Assembly (NCBI GenBank): GCA_023955225.1 | Contig: JAGSGJ010000006.1 | Location: 5,372-69,371, forward strand | Length of the DNA stretch: 64,000 nucleotides | Reading direction: 5' to 3' | Origin: Sulfurovum sp. | GTDB lineage: Bacteria; Campylobacterota; Campylobacteria; Campylobacterales; Sulfurovaceae | In this document: positions 51,064 to 59,672 of the stretch, in pieces | How the letters are laid out: each line of letters begins with the position of its first letter | Numbering within the stretch: the first letter of the stretch is position 1 | Program-made: the position numbers and the translations under genes | Notes under the pieces: generated by a model | What the model saw: only the letters and a program-made list of their open reading frames with translations | Told to the model about the DNA's origin: nothing | The model's database searches: none

Positions 51064-53433
51064 TTATTGACAACCCACACATTCTTGTGAACGATCTTCC
51101 ACATCTCCAGAACTCTCAGGCGACTGAGATCTTAGATAGTACGTAGACTTCAATCCAAACTTCCAAGCATTCATGTAGATCTCATTCAAGTATTTACCGC
51201 TTGCTTTATCAAGTGTGATAAAGATATTTAAAGATTGTCCTTGATCTAACCATTTTTGACGAATAGCCCCTGCTTTAATGAGTGCATTCTGGTCTAGGTC
51301 ATACGCGGGTGTATAGTACTGCCATGTATCTGCAGAAAGGTTAGGTGCTACTACAGGGATAAGTCCAGAGAGGTTTTCTTCAAACCACTTTCTTTTATAC
51401 ACAGGTTCTATAGCTTGTGTCGTACCTGTCAAGATAGAGATAGAACTTGTAGGAGCAATAGCCATAAGGTACCCGTTTCTCATACCGTCTGTTTTTACTT
51501 TTTCTTTCAGCCCCTGCCAGTCATGACTGTACCCAAAGAGACCACCTCTGTCAACAAGTTTACAAGCATTCTCATTTGCTTTGTCAATAGGAAAAATACC
51601 CTTAGACCAGTCTGAACCTTCAAAAGTCGGATACTGACCTTTTTCCAATGCCAGGTTACTGGATGCTTCAATTGTATAGTAAGAGAATGATTCCATTACT
51701 TCATCTACTTTAGTGAAGTGCTCATGACTTCCCCACTCTATCTGTTTTTCTGCAAGCATCTGTGCTTCACCCATCACACCCAAGCCTATTGATCTTGACT
51801 TCTCATTGGTTTTCTTTACTTTAGCCAGTGGGTAAAAGTTTAAGTCAATGACATTGTCAAGCATACGTATCGCGGTAGGGACAACACGTTCCAAATCTTC
51901 CTGCGTATGCACTTTAGAAAGGTTTACAGAAGCAAGGTTACATACTGCAGTGTCACCGTCTGTTTTCTCTTTGTCCACGATCCAGATCTGTTTACCGTTA
52001 AGGCTGTCAAGGGCTGTCACTTTTTTAGCTGGTTTTGTCGTTCCGTTGTCTACAGTCAACATCTCGTTTTCATCATAGGCTTCTACGGAACCATCTTCAA
52101 ATGTAAACTGTGTTTTATATGTATTCGGTCCTGTATTTTGAAAGATCTCGGTACAAAGGTTTGTACTTCTGATGACACCCACATGCTTGTTAGGATTCGC
52201 TTTATTTGCTGTATCTTTAAATGTAAGGAATGGATTTCCTGTCTCAAAGTAAGATCTAAGCATCTCTTTCCAAAGACCCTTCGCTGAGATTCTTTCTCTA
52301 GTAATCTTCTCCTCAGAATTTTCAAGCTCGATGTAACGTGCTTCAAATTCGTCACCGTAAAGTGTTGTCAATTCTTTTACTTCGAAGGGGTCAAAAAGTG
52401 TCCACATCTCGTCTGCTTCTACTCTTTTCATAAAGAGGTCATTGAGCCAAATCGCAGGGAAAAGGTCATGTGCTCTACGACGCTCTTCCCCTGAGTTTTT
52501 CTTCAAGTCAAGGAAGTCACGGATGTCAACATGCCAAGGCTCTATGTAAACAGCTATGGCTCCTTTACGTGTTCCAAGTTGGTCAACTGCAATGGCAACA
52601 TCATTGGCAATCTTGAGAAAAGGGACAATACCCCCAGCAGCATGCTTATGTCCATCGATATATGAACCCATACCACGAACCAGTGACCAGTCCCAACCGA
52701 TCCCTCCACCAAACTTGGAAAGCAATGCCATCTCTTTGTATCCGTCAAAAATACCTTCAATGTTGTCAGGTGTTGACCCAATGTAACAAGAACTGAGTTG
52801 ATGTCTTGGTGTTCTGGCATTTGACAATGTTGGTGTTGCCGCCATCACTTCAAACTTACTCAAAATATCATAAAACTTTTTCGCCCATGTTTGACAGTCA
52901 AACTCATTTTGTGCCAAGAACATTGCCACGCCCATAAAGAGCTGTTGAGGCAATTCAATAGGCACACCAGCACGGTCTTTCAGTAAATATCTGTCATAAA
53001 GCGTACGGATACCCAAATAGTTAAACTGTAAATCACGCTCAGGCTTAAGGTAATCGTTAAGATCATCAAGGTCATACTTCTCTTTAAGTCCAAGAACGAT
53101 ACGCCCCTCTTTCTCTCCGCGCTCAAAATGTTCACGTAAATGGTTGTATCCGGTAAAGCCCGTTACCTTATGGTAGATGTCATAAAGGAAAAGTCTTGAC
53201 GCTACAAACGTCCAATCTGGTCTGTCAATGTCAATCTTGTCAACGGCTGTTTTAATCAGTGTTTGCTGTATCTCTTCGGAGCTGATCATGTCACGAAACT
53301 GAAGTTTTGCATCCACTTCAAGTTCACTTTGACTTACCCGTACAAGTCCCTCTACTGATGCTGCCGTATACTTTTGAATCTTTGCTACATCTAAAGTTTC
53401 TACTCTACCATTTCGTTTTACAACTCTGATCAT
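51064..53433 (-). CDS. nrdA: class I ribonucleotide reductase, alpha subunit
   Basis: A 789-residue catalytic subunit. An ATP-cone domain opens it (MIRVVKRNGRVETLDVAKI), followed by the ten-stranded barrel with TNLCTE and NLASVNL stretches and a C-terminal redox pair ECVGCQ. The ATP cone means activity is regulated by dATP. RBS GGAG. Works with NrdB encoded at 44187-45206. Confidence 0.97.
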   Translation of the reverse strand: MIRVVKRNGRVETLDVAKIQKYTAASVEGLVRVSQSELEVDAKLQFRDMISSEEIQQTLIKTAVDKIDIDRPDWTFVASRLFLYDIYHKVTGFTGYNHLREHFERGEKEGRIVLGLKEKYDLDDLNDYLKPERDLQFNYLGIRTLYDRYLLKDRAGVPIELPQQLFMGVAMFLAQNEFDCQTWAKKFYDILSKFEVMAATPTLSNARTPRHQLSSCYIGSTPDNIEGIFDGYKEMALLSKFGGGIGWDWSLVRGMGSYIDGHKHAAGGIVPFLKIANDVAIAVDQLGTRKGAIAVYIEPWHVDIRDFLDLKKNSGEERRRAHDLFPAIWLNDLFMKRVEADEMWTLFDPFEVKELTTLYGDEFEARYIELENSEEKITRERISAKGLWKEMLRSYFETGNPFLTFKDTANKANPNKHVGVIRSTNLCTEIFQNTGPNTYKTQFTFEDGSVEAYDENEMLTVDNGTTKPAKKVTALDSLNGKQIWIVDKEKTDGDTAVCNLASVNLSKVHTQEDLERVVPTAIRMLDNVIDLNFYPLAKVKKTNEKSRSIGLGVMGEAQMLAEKQIEWGSHEHFTKVDEVMESFSYYTIEASSNLALEKGQYPTFEGSDWSKGIFPIDKANENACKLVDRGGLFGYSHDWQGLKEKVKTDGMRNGYLMAIAPTSSISILTGTTQAIEPVYKRKWFEENLSGLIPVVAPNLSADTWQYYTPAYDLDQNALIKAGAIRQKWLDQGQSLNIFITLDKASGKYLNEIYMNAWKFGLKSTYYLRSQSPESSGDVEDRSQECVGCQ

Positions 53434-53679
53434 ATATTCGCTCCTGTCCTGAGTATCACTTCATTTTTTTGTGATAAATATTAATCCGATTTTACTCAAA
53501 TTTACCTTGTGTATTTTTGAAAAGTTGTATCATTTTTAGGCATCTTTCTTATAAGCTTTGGTGATAGTTTTTAAAAGGCTGTCTGAGTGGGATGTTTCGA
53601 AAAATATAAGGTTTATTTATAGAAAAAAAGAGTAAAAAAAGTAACACACTCTAAATCGATTAGAGTGTGAAATATAAAT

Positions 53680-55008
53680 CTATTTAAAGACACGTGCAAA
53701 TATTTTATCTACGTTCTTTGTATAATAATCAAAGTTAAAACATTCTCTGATTTGTGTTTCAGACAATGATTCTCTTAATTCTTCGTCAGCCAATAAATAC
53801 TGAAGGTAAAGTGACTCACCTTCATCATTTGTAGTAGACTTTCCTTGTTGGATTTCTTCCCATACTTTCATTGCATTACGTTGTACGATCTTATATGCAT
53901 CTTCACGACTCACACCAGCCTTAGGAAGCTCAAGAAGCACTCTTTGAGAGAAAACCAATCCACCAGTAAGGTTTAGGTTTTTCATCATATTCTCTGGCAT
54001 GACTGTAAGGTTTGCGATTACATTATTCATACGGTGCATCATGAAGTCACACGTAATGAAAGAGTCTGGTAACCAGAAACGCTCTGTCGATGAATGTGAA
54101 ATATCTCTCTCATGCCATAACGCTACATTCTCCATAGCTGGTGTAATGTATGCTCTGACCATACGTGCCAGACCTGTAATGTTTTCAGTAAGAATTGGAT
54201 TTCTTTTGTGAGGCATTGCAGAAGATCCTTTTTGACCTTTTGCAAAATACTCTTCACACTCATATACTTCAGTACGCTGCCAGTGTCTTACCTGTACGGC
54301 AAACTTTTCAATACTTGATGCAAGAAGTCCAAGTGTTGTTGCTAGTCTGGCATAACGGTCTCTCTGGATAACCTGATTTGAGGCAGGAGCAGACTTAAGT
54401 CCAAGTACTTCCATCGCATAATCTTCAAGTTCAAGAGGAGCATGAGCGAAGTTACCCATGGCACCAGAGATCTGTCCAACAGCGATAACATCCATAGTCT
54501 GCTCTAAGTTCTCTAAGTGTCTAGCCATCTCGTCATACCATACAGCAAGTACAAGACCAAAAGTAATAGGCTCTCCATGGATACCATGTGAGCGTCCTAC
54601 CATCAATGTCATTTTATGTTCCATCGCTCTTTTTTTGATTGACTCCATCATCATTTTCGTGTCTTCTATAATGATCTTAAGTGAAGCTGTCATCTGTAAA
54701 GCAACAGCGGAGTCAACAGTGTCTGAGCTTGTCATACCGTAGTGGAACCATCTGCTCTCCTCACCCAGTGTTTCAGAAACAGAAGTTGTAAACGCGATAA
54801 GGTCATGTCTTGTCACTGCTTCTATCTCGTCAATACGTTCAATAGAGAACCCTGCATTGTCAACGATCTTTTGTGCATCCTCATCTGGGATAAGCCCTAG
54901 TTTATTCCATGCTTTGACAACTGCGATCTCAACATCAAGCCATGCTTGATACTTTGCTTGCATTGTCCAGTTCTTTGCCATCTCTTCTCTTGAATATCTT
55001 TCAATCAT
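53680..55008 (-). CDS. purB: adenylosuccinate lyase
   Basis: A 442-residue enzyme of purine synthesis with the fumarase/aspartase signature GSSAMPHKRNP. It removes fumarate from SAICAR and from adenylosuccinate. Normal length; stands alone. The 246-base gap to nrdA holds only AT-rich sequence. Confidence 0.97.
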   Translation of the reverse strand: MIERYSREEMAKNWTMQAKYQAWLDVEIAVVKAWNKLGLIPDEDAQKIVDNAGFSIERIDEIEAVTRHDLIAFTTSVSETLGEESRWFHYGMTSSDTVDSAVALQMTASLKIIIEDTKMMMESIKKRAMEHKMTLMVGRSHGIHGEPITFGLVLAVWYDEMARHLENLEQTMDVIAVGQISGAMGNFAHAPLELEDYAMEVLGLKSAPASNQVIQRDRYARLATTLGLLASSIEKFAVQVRHWQRTEVYECEEYFAKGQKGSSAMPHKRNPILTENITGLARMVRAYITPAMENVALWHERDISHSSTERFWLPDSFITCDFMMHRMNNVIANLTVMPENMMKNLNLTGGLVFSQRVLLELPKAGVSREDAYKIVQRNAMKVWEEIQQGKSTTNDEGESLYLQYLLADEELRESLSETQIRECFNFDYYTKNVDKIFARVFK

Positions 55009-55065
55009 TGCATACCTTTATGTCTATAAAAATTTGATACAATTCTACCAAAATAGCAGTTAATA

Positions 55066-55161
55066 ATACGACTAGTCGTATGAGATGACTGCTGAAGTCG
55101 ACCAAGTGTCAACGTAGTCTTTTTGGACTTTGTTCAAAAAGCGTCCTATCAATAAAAAAGG
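55066..55161 (+). repeat. leader repeat family, copy C (before the RluA-type gene)
   Basis: A 96-base copy: 5' hairpin ATACGAC / GTCGTAT, the block TGAGATGACTGCTGAAG, a second hairpin TTTTTGGAC / GTTCAAAAA, then CGTCCTATCAATAAAAAAGG. It abuts the 5' end of the pseudouridine synthase gene. Confidence 0.7.
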
Positions 55162-55171
55162 TGAAGAAGAG

Positions 55172-56098
55172 ATGCCATTTGTCAAAGAGAAATTTACTGT
55201 ACCCAAGAAAATGCCCGCTTTTCTATTTATTATGCATACCTTTAACTTTACGCAAGGACAGGCTCAACGTGTATTGGCAAAGGGCAGACTCCTCATCAAT
55301 GGTGTCTCAATATTTAATACCGGAGAGTCTATAGAAGGTGAAATAGAAGTCGTCTATTTTAAACCTTCATCAAAAGGAAACAAGCCTCTCTTTCACAACA
55401 AAGATTTTATGGTCTTTGAGAAATATTCCGGTGTTTTGGTCCACCCCAATACCATGGCAACCCCCTATTCACTACTTGATGAAATACGTAGCATTGCCGG
55501 GGATAATGCCAATGCCGTTCACCGTATAGATATGGAAACTTCCGGATTGCTTTTAGCAAGTAAAAATAAAAAGGCAGAGTCTTATCTGAAGATGTCATTT
55601 GAAGACAGAAGTATTAAGAAATCTTACCTTGCATGGGTAGAGGGTAAACTCACAGAACCCTTTTCTTCAAGTGAAAAAATCAAGATTAATAATGACTATA
55701 GCCAAACCAAACACAAGGTCTTTATCTCTGATCAGGGGAAAGCATCGCACACAGACTTTACTCCCCTTCAGTATGATGAAACACTTGATGCCACCCTTAT
55801 GGCCTGTTATCCTCATACAGGAAGAACCCATCAGATAAGAGTGCATTTGTTTCACGTGAAACATCCTATTTTAGGTGATCCTATTTATGGGACAACCTTC
55901 GAAGCTGCCAATGCATATCTGGAAGATGAGCTAAGCCCTGAAGAGCGTATGAAAGAGATGGGAGCTAGCAGACTGATGCTGCATGCACAGAGCTTGTCCT
56001 TTACCATAGGGGCTAGATTTCACATAGAGAGTAAAAGTAATTTTTCGGAGATGAAGCATTTAATATGTGAAAAAGAAAGAAGAGTATTTAACGCATAA
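55172..56098 (+). CDS. RluA-family pseudouridine synthase
   Basis: A 308-residue enzyme. An N-terminal S4-like part (about 20-60) is followed by the catalytic domain with HRIDMETSGLLL (catalytic Asp) and GRTHQIRVHLFH. It changes specific uridines in rRNA or tRNA. The ATG at 55172 is chosen; a TTG at 55130 in frame lies inside the leader repeat and lacks an RBS. Confidence 0.9.
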   Translation: MPFVKEKFTVPKKMPAFLFIMHTFNFTQGQAQRVLAKGRLLINGVSIFNTGESIEGEIEVVYFKPSSKGNKPLFHNKDFMVFEKYSGVLVHPNTMATPYSLLDEIRSIAGDNANAVHRIDMETSGLLLASKNKKAESYLKMSFEDRSIKKSYLAWVEGKLTEPFSSSEKIKINNDYSQTKHKVFISDQGKASHTDFTPLQYDETLDATLMACYPHTGRTHQIRVHLFHVKHPILGDPIYGTTFEAANAYLEDELSPEERMKEMGASRLMLHAQSLSFTIGARFHIESKSNFSEMKHLICEKERRVFNA

Positions 56099-56206
56099 AA
56101 GGGGATTTAACACCCTCGAAGAATCTTACCAAAGATGGAATATATTAGACCTCGTCAGCTTTCCACATTTTTATTTTATGTATACCGAGACGGTGCTTCT
56201 TTTGGT

Positions 56207-56246
56207 TTCCTTTTCTGCTTAGTTGTGAAACAAAGCAGAAAAGGAA
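56207..56246. repeat. perfect 14-bp inverted repeat, T-rich/A-rich
   Basis: TTCCTTTTCTGCTT and its exact complement flank a 12-base loop just after the 33-residue gene. Similar low-complexity inverted stretches occur at about 18448-18510 and 50592-50695. It may end transcription from both sides. Confidence 0.5.
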
Positions 56247-56255
56247 TGAAAGAGA

Positions 56256-56357
56256 TTACTTCTCCTCATCACTTCGAGATTCATAGATAAACCAACCTAG
56301 CCCAACAGCTGCAACAAGTATGATAAACCCTAACATAAAAAGTTCCAAGCCTGGCAT
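56256..56357 (-). CDS. 33-residue single-helix membrane protein
   Basis: A very small gene whose ATG overlaps the rlmN stop codon by one base (TAATG), behind AGAAGG. The protein has one hydrophobic helix (LFMLGFIILVAAVGLGWFIY) and a charged tail ESRSDEEK. Its tight coupling to rlmN supports that it is real; function unknown. Confidence 0.65.
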   Translation of the reverse strand: MPGLELFMLGFIILVAAVGLGWFIYESRSDEEK

Positions 56358-57427
56358 TAACCTTCTCCTTCTAATTCTTGTTCTCTCAGCTGACCACAGG
56401 CTGCTGAGATGTCTAATCCTTTAGACTCACGGATTGTACAATGCAACCCTCTTTTGGTGAGATACTCCTGGAATTCTTTCATATCTTTTTCACTCGGACG
56501 TTTAAACTCGGTGCCTCCATACGGATTAAAATAGATCAAGTTTACTTTGGCTTTAATGCCATCCAGAAGTGAGAGTAGTTTCTTTGCTGCAGAGATATCA
56601 TCATTGACATCCTTGATGACAAGGTACTCGAACATGACCCTTTTTCTGTCATTGACAGGAAAGTTTTTCACTGCGGTGATAATAGAAGCAATGTTGTACG
56701 CCTTGTTAATAGGCATCAACTGTTGTCTCAATTCATCGTCAACTGCATGTAATGAAATAGCCAGATTCACACCTAACTCCATCTTGCCCAGTCTCTCTAT
56801 CTTTGCACTAAGCCCTGAGGTTGATATAGTTTGTCTATGTGTAGCTATGGCCATACCTTCCGGATCAGCAAATATCTTTACTGACTTTGCCACATCTGTC
56901 AGGTTGTCAAGTGGTTCACCCATCCCCATGTAGACAATATTGACACGACGGTTGGCATCGATCTCATTGTCTTTTTTAATCATTCGTAACTGTTCTACAA
57001 TTTCTCCGGCTGTCAGGTTGCGCATAAAACCGCCCTTTGCAGTCAAACAAAAGGCACATCCTACCTTGCACCCTACCTGAGATGAGATACAGACCGTATA
57101 GCGTTCCTGATGCTTTACAGAGCCATCTTCATGGTACTCTTTGTCTCTCATCAAAAGAAGTACGGCTTCAACCGTATGTCCGTCATGAAGTTCAAAGAGA
57201 TATTTGCGACTTCCGTCTTTAGAATTTTGTACCATGACTGTTTTGAGGGGAGCAACGGTATACTCTTCATCCAGCTTTTCTCTCATCTCTTTTGGAAGAT
57301 TTTTCATATCTTCAAACGAGTCTGCATACTTATGGTAGATCCAGTTGTATATTTGTTTTGCACGGAAAGAAGGTTTGATCATTTCACCTAACTCTTCTTT
57401 TGTCAGATCTTGTATTATTTTTTTCAT
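56357..57427 (-). CDS. rlmN: dual-specificity RNA methyltransferase RlmN
   Basis: A 356-residue radical-SAM enzyme with the cluster motif CKVGCAFC and the family stretch NIVYMGMGEPL; a conserved Cys near the C-terminus (AACGQLR) completes the mechanism. It methylates A2503 of 23S rRNA and A37 of some tRNAs. It follows the nucleoside phosphorylase gene with no gap. Confidence 0.96.
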   Translation of the reverse strand: MKKIIQDLTKEELGEMIKPSFRAKQIYNWIYHKYADSFEDMKNLPKEMREKLDEEYTVAPLKTVMVQNSKDGSRKYLFELHDGHTVEAVLLLMRDKEYHEDGSVKHQERYTVCISSQVGCKVGCAFCLTAKGGFMRNLTAGEIVEQLRMIKKDNEIDANRRVNIVYMGMGEPLDNLTDVAKSVKIFADPEGMAIATHRQTISTSGLSAKIERLGKMELGVNLAISLHAVDDELRQQLMPINKAYNIASIITAVKNFPVNDRKRVMFEYLVIKDVNDDISAAKKLLSLLDGIKAKVNLIYFNPYGGTEFKRPSEKDMKEFQEYLTKRGLHCTIRESKGLDISAACGQLREQELEGEG

Positions 57428-57952
57428 TTATTTACTTTCTTTTATATACTCAGTGATTCTAAGCATTGCTTCTTTACGATTATCCATAAAGTCTTTATGT
57501 GCATTTTCATCACAATAGTTTGTCACTACAAAAACACCCGCAGCAGGTATATCAAAAGATTTTGCTACTTTCAATACGGCATAGTATTCCATATTTTCTA
57601 AATGGATATTTTTAGAAAGATACACTTTGCCTAAGCTTTTATCTGTAGTAATATAATTAGATGTATTCACTATTGTTTCACGTGAAACATCTTCTGCAGT
57701 GGAAACCATATTATCTATAGGAGTATATGAACCTCCCGTAAAAAAACTGTTTTCTATGTTCACAGCTGTCTTTGATTCTATAATGTCAAAAACTTTCTTT
57801 TCCCCATACGAACCTGCCGTACCAACAAACAATATAAATTTTGGTTTTTGAGCCAAACACAAACGCGTTAAATTAATAGCCGTATCTGTCATGCCAATGC
57901 CAACCGGCAAAGCAAAATCAAACTGCTCACCCTCTCCTGCACAAATTATCAT
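57428..57952 (-). CDS. short purine nucleoside phosphorylase-like protein
   Basis: A 174-residue protein of the PNP/MTAN superfamily (FVGTAGSYG near residue 42; a late NYCDENAH stretch with the catalytic Asp expected near it). It is about 60 residues shorter than usual members, lacking part of the N-terminal strand region. It lies between hisF (3-base gap) and rlmN, all on one strand. Substrate not clear. Confidence 0.78.
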   Translation of the reverse strand: MIICAGEGEQFDFALPVGIGMTDTAINLTRLCLAQKPKFILFVGTAGSYGEKKVFDIIESKTAVNIENSFFTGGSYTPIDNMVSTAEDVSRETIVNTSNYITTDKSLGKVYLSKNIHLENMEYYAVLKVAKSFDIPAAGVFVVTNYCDENAHKDFMDNRKEAMLRITEYIKESK

Positions 57953-57955
57953 AAA

Positions 57956-58720
57956 CTACATTCTCACTGGGATATTTTTCCCTCTAAGATAGCCTTTTAA
58001 TTCCATAATGTCAATCTCTTTAAAGTGAAAGATCGAAGCTGCCAATGCTGCATCTGCATTACCAAGGGTAAATGCTTCTTCTATGTGTTGCATAGTTCCT
58101 GCTCCACCAGAGGCAATGACAGGGATATTTACGAGTTCACCTATCATCTTGTTCAAGATGTTATCGAAGCCGGCTTTAGTGCCATCTGCGTCCATAGAAG
58201 TCACAAGTAATTCACCTGCACCTCTTTCGTAGGCTTCTTTCGCCCATTCAAGTGCATCCAACCCTGTATCGTTACGTCCGCCATGCGTAAAGATATGCCA
58301 TTTATCTTCGGCAACTCTTTTGGCATCTATCGCCACTACAATACACTGGGATCCAAAACGTTTTGCACCCTCTTCAATAAATGCCGGGTTTTTAATGGCT
58401 GCTGAGTTAATACTTACTTTGTCACAACCTACATTGAGAAGGTTATAGATATCAGAAAGCTCTCTGATCCCTCCACCAACAGTGAGAGGGATGAACACTT
58501 CCTGTGCTACTTTTTTCACTACGTCTACAATGGTATCACGCCCTTCATGACTTGCACCGATGTCAAGAAAAGTAATCTCATCTGCACCCTCTTCATTGTA
58601 ACGTCTGGCAACTTCTACAGGATCACCTGCATCACGTAGACCCACAAAATTAACACCTTTAACTACCCGTCCATCATTCACATCAAGACAAGGTATGATA
58701 CGTTTTGCAAAATAATCCAT
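57956..58720 (-). CDS. hisF: imidazole glycerol phosphate synthase, cyclase subunit
   Basis: A 254-residue TIM-barrel enzyme of histidine synthesis, with IIPCLDVNDGRVVKG at the start (catalytic Asp11) and VAIDAKR (second catalytic Asp). Works with HisH, which is not in the window. First gene of the hisF-phosphorylase-rlmN run. Confidence 0.97.
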   Translation of the reverse strand: MDYFAKRIIPCLDVNDGRVVKGVNFVGLRDAGDPVEVARRYNEEGADEITFLDIGASHEGRDTIVDVVKKVAQEVFIPLTVGGGIRELSDIYNLLNVGCDKVSINSAAIKNPAFIEEGAKRFGSQCIVVAIDAKRVAEDKWHIFTHGGRNDTGLDALEWAKEAYERGAGELLVTSMDADGTKAGFDNILNKMIGELVNIPVIASGGAGTMQHIEEAFTLGNADAALAASIFHFKEIDIMELKGYLRGKNIPVRM

Positions 58721-58814
58721 CTAATAAGCCATCTTCCTCTCAAAATTATGCTAAGATTATACAAAAATTATCCCAAGTGTGGGATTAGTATCAAGCATAA
58801 AGGTAGATTATAGT

Positions 58815-59672
58815 ATGATTATTAAAAATTTAGCCGAATTTGCAAGTAAGAAATTTGGTCAGAACTTTTTGAAGAATGATATCTATCTTCATAAAATCAT
58901 CCAAGCGATGCCCAACGACGATTTAAAAGTCGCAGAGATTGGGCCTGGCTTAGGTGATTTAACCAAAGAACTTGTAAAAGTTCGAAATGTCACAGCATTT
59001 GAGGTTGATAAAAGATTATGTGAGCATCTTACGACTGAATTTAAAGAACCTATGAAAAATGGGAACTTTGAACTGCGGTGCGGAGATGTGCTTGAGCGTT
59101 GGGAATCAGGAAGTCTGTTGGATGAACCTTATCATCTGGTAGCCAACTTGCCCTATTATATCGCGACCAATATTATTTTAAAAGCATTTAAAGATGAACA
59201 CTGCCAGTCTATACTGGTTATGGTTCAAAAAGAAGTTGCCGTTAAGTTTGCAGCAAGTGTCAAACAAAAAGAGTTTTCTGCTCTTTCTGTTCTTGCAGCA
59301 AGTGTCGGAAAAGCAACACTATGTTTCGAAGTTGAGCCCGAAGCATTTGTTCCACCACCAAACGTTACTTCTGCCGTGCTTTTAATAGAGAAAAACCAGT
59401 CACAGGATGACGAGAAGTTTGAAGCGTTCTTAAAGATCGCATTTGCGCAACCGCGTAAAAAACTCTCTAAAAACCTTATAGCTGTTTTTTCTAAAGATAT
59501 TGTAAATACAATTTTCGCAAAGTTGGAACTTGATTCTAACTTACGACCTCATGAAGCTGGGACATCTATTTATCATCACATATATAATGAATTAAAGGAT
59601 AATTTAGATGGAAAACAACAATCAGAACAACGAAAAATCTCAAAATCAAGAGCAAAGAACTCCCAGAGATAG
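58815..59672 (+). CDS. rsmA: 16S rRNA dimethyladenosine transferase
   Basis: A 285-residue SAM-dependent enzyme (KsgA) that dimethylates two adenines near the 3' end of 16S rRNA. Motif I is VAEIGPGLGDLT, motif IV ANLPYYI. The start at 58815 gives the usual MIIKNLAEFASKKFGQNFL and follows AAAGGTAG. Its last 65 bases overlap the start of the RNase J gene in another frame; the last 20 residues (Lys/Ser/Gln-rich) are outside the fold. Confidence 0.95.
   Translation: MIIKNLAEFASKKFGQNFLKNDIYLHKIIQAMPNDDLKVAEIGPGLGDLTKELVKVRNVTAFEVDKRLCEHLTTEFKEPMKNGNFELRCGDVLERWESGSLLDEPYHLVANLPYYIATNIILKAFKDEHCQSILVMVQKEVAVKFAASVKQKEFSALSVLAASVGKATLCFEVEPEAFVPPPNVTSAVLLIEKNQSQDDEKFEAFLKIAFAQPRKKLSKNLIAVFSKDIVNTIFAKLELDSNLRPHEAGTSIYHHIYNELKDNLDGKQQSEQRKISKSRAKNSQR

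Noticed and set aside
55130..55171. TTG start extending the RluA-type protein by 14 residues
   Set aside because: It lies inside the leader repeat, has no ribosome-binding site, and the family begins near the ATG at 55172.
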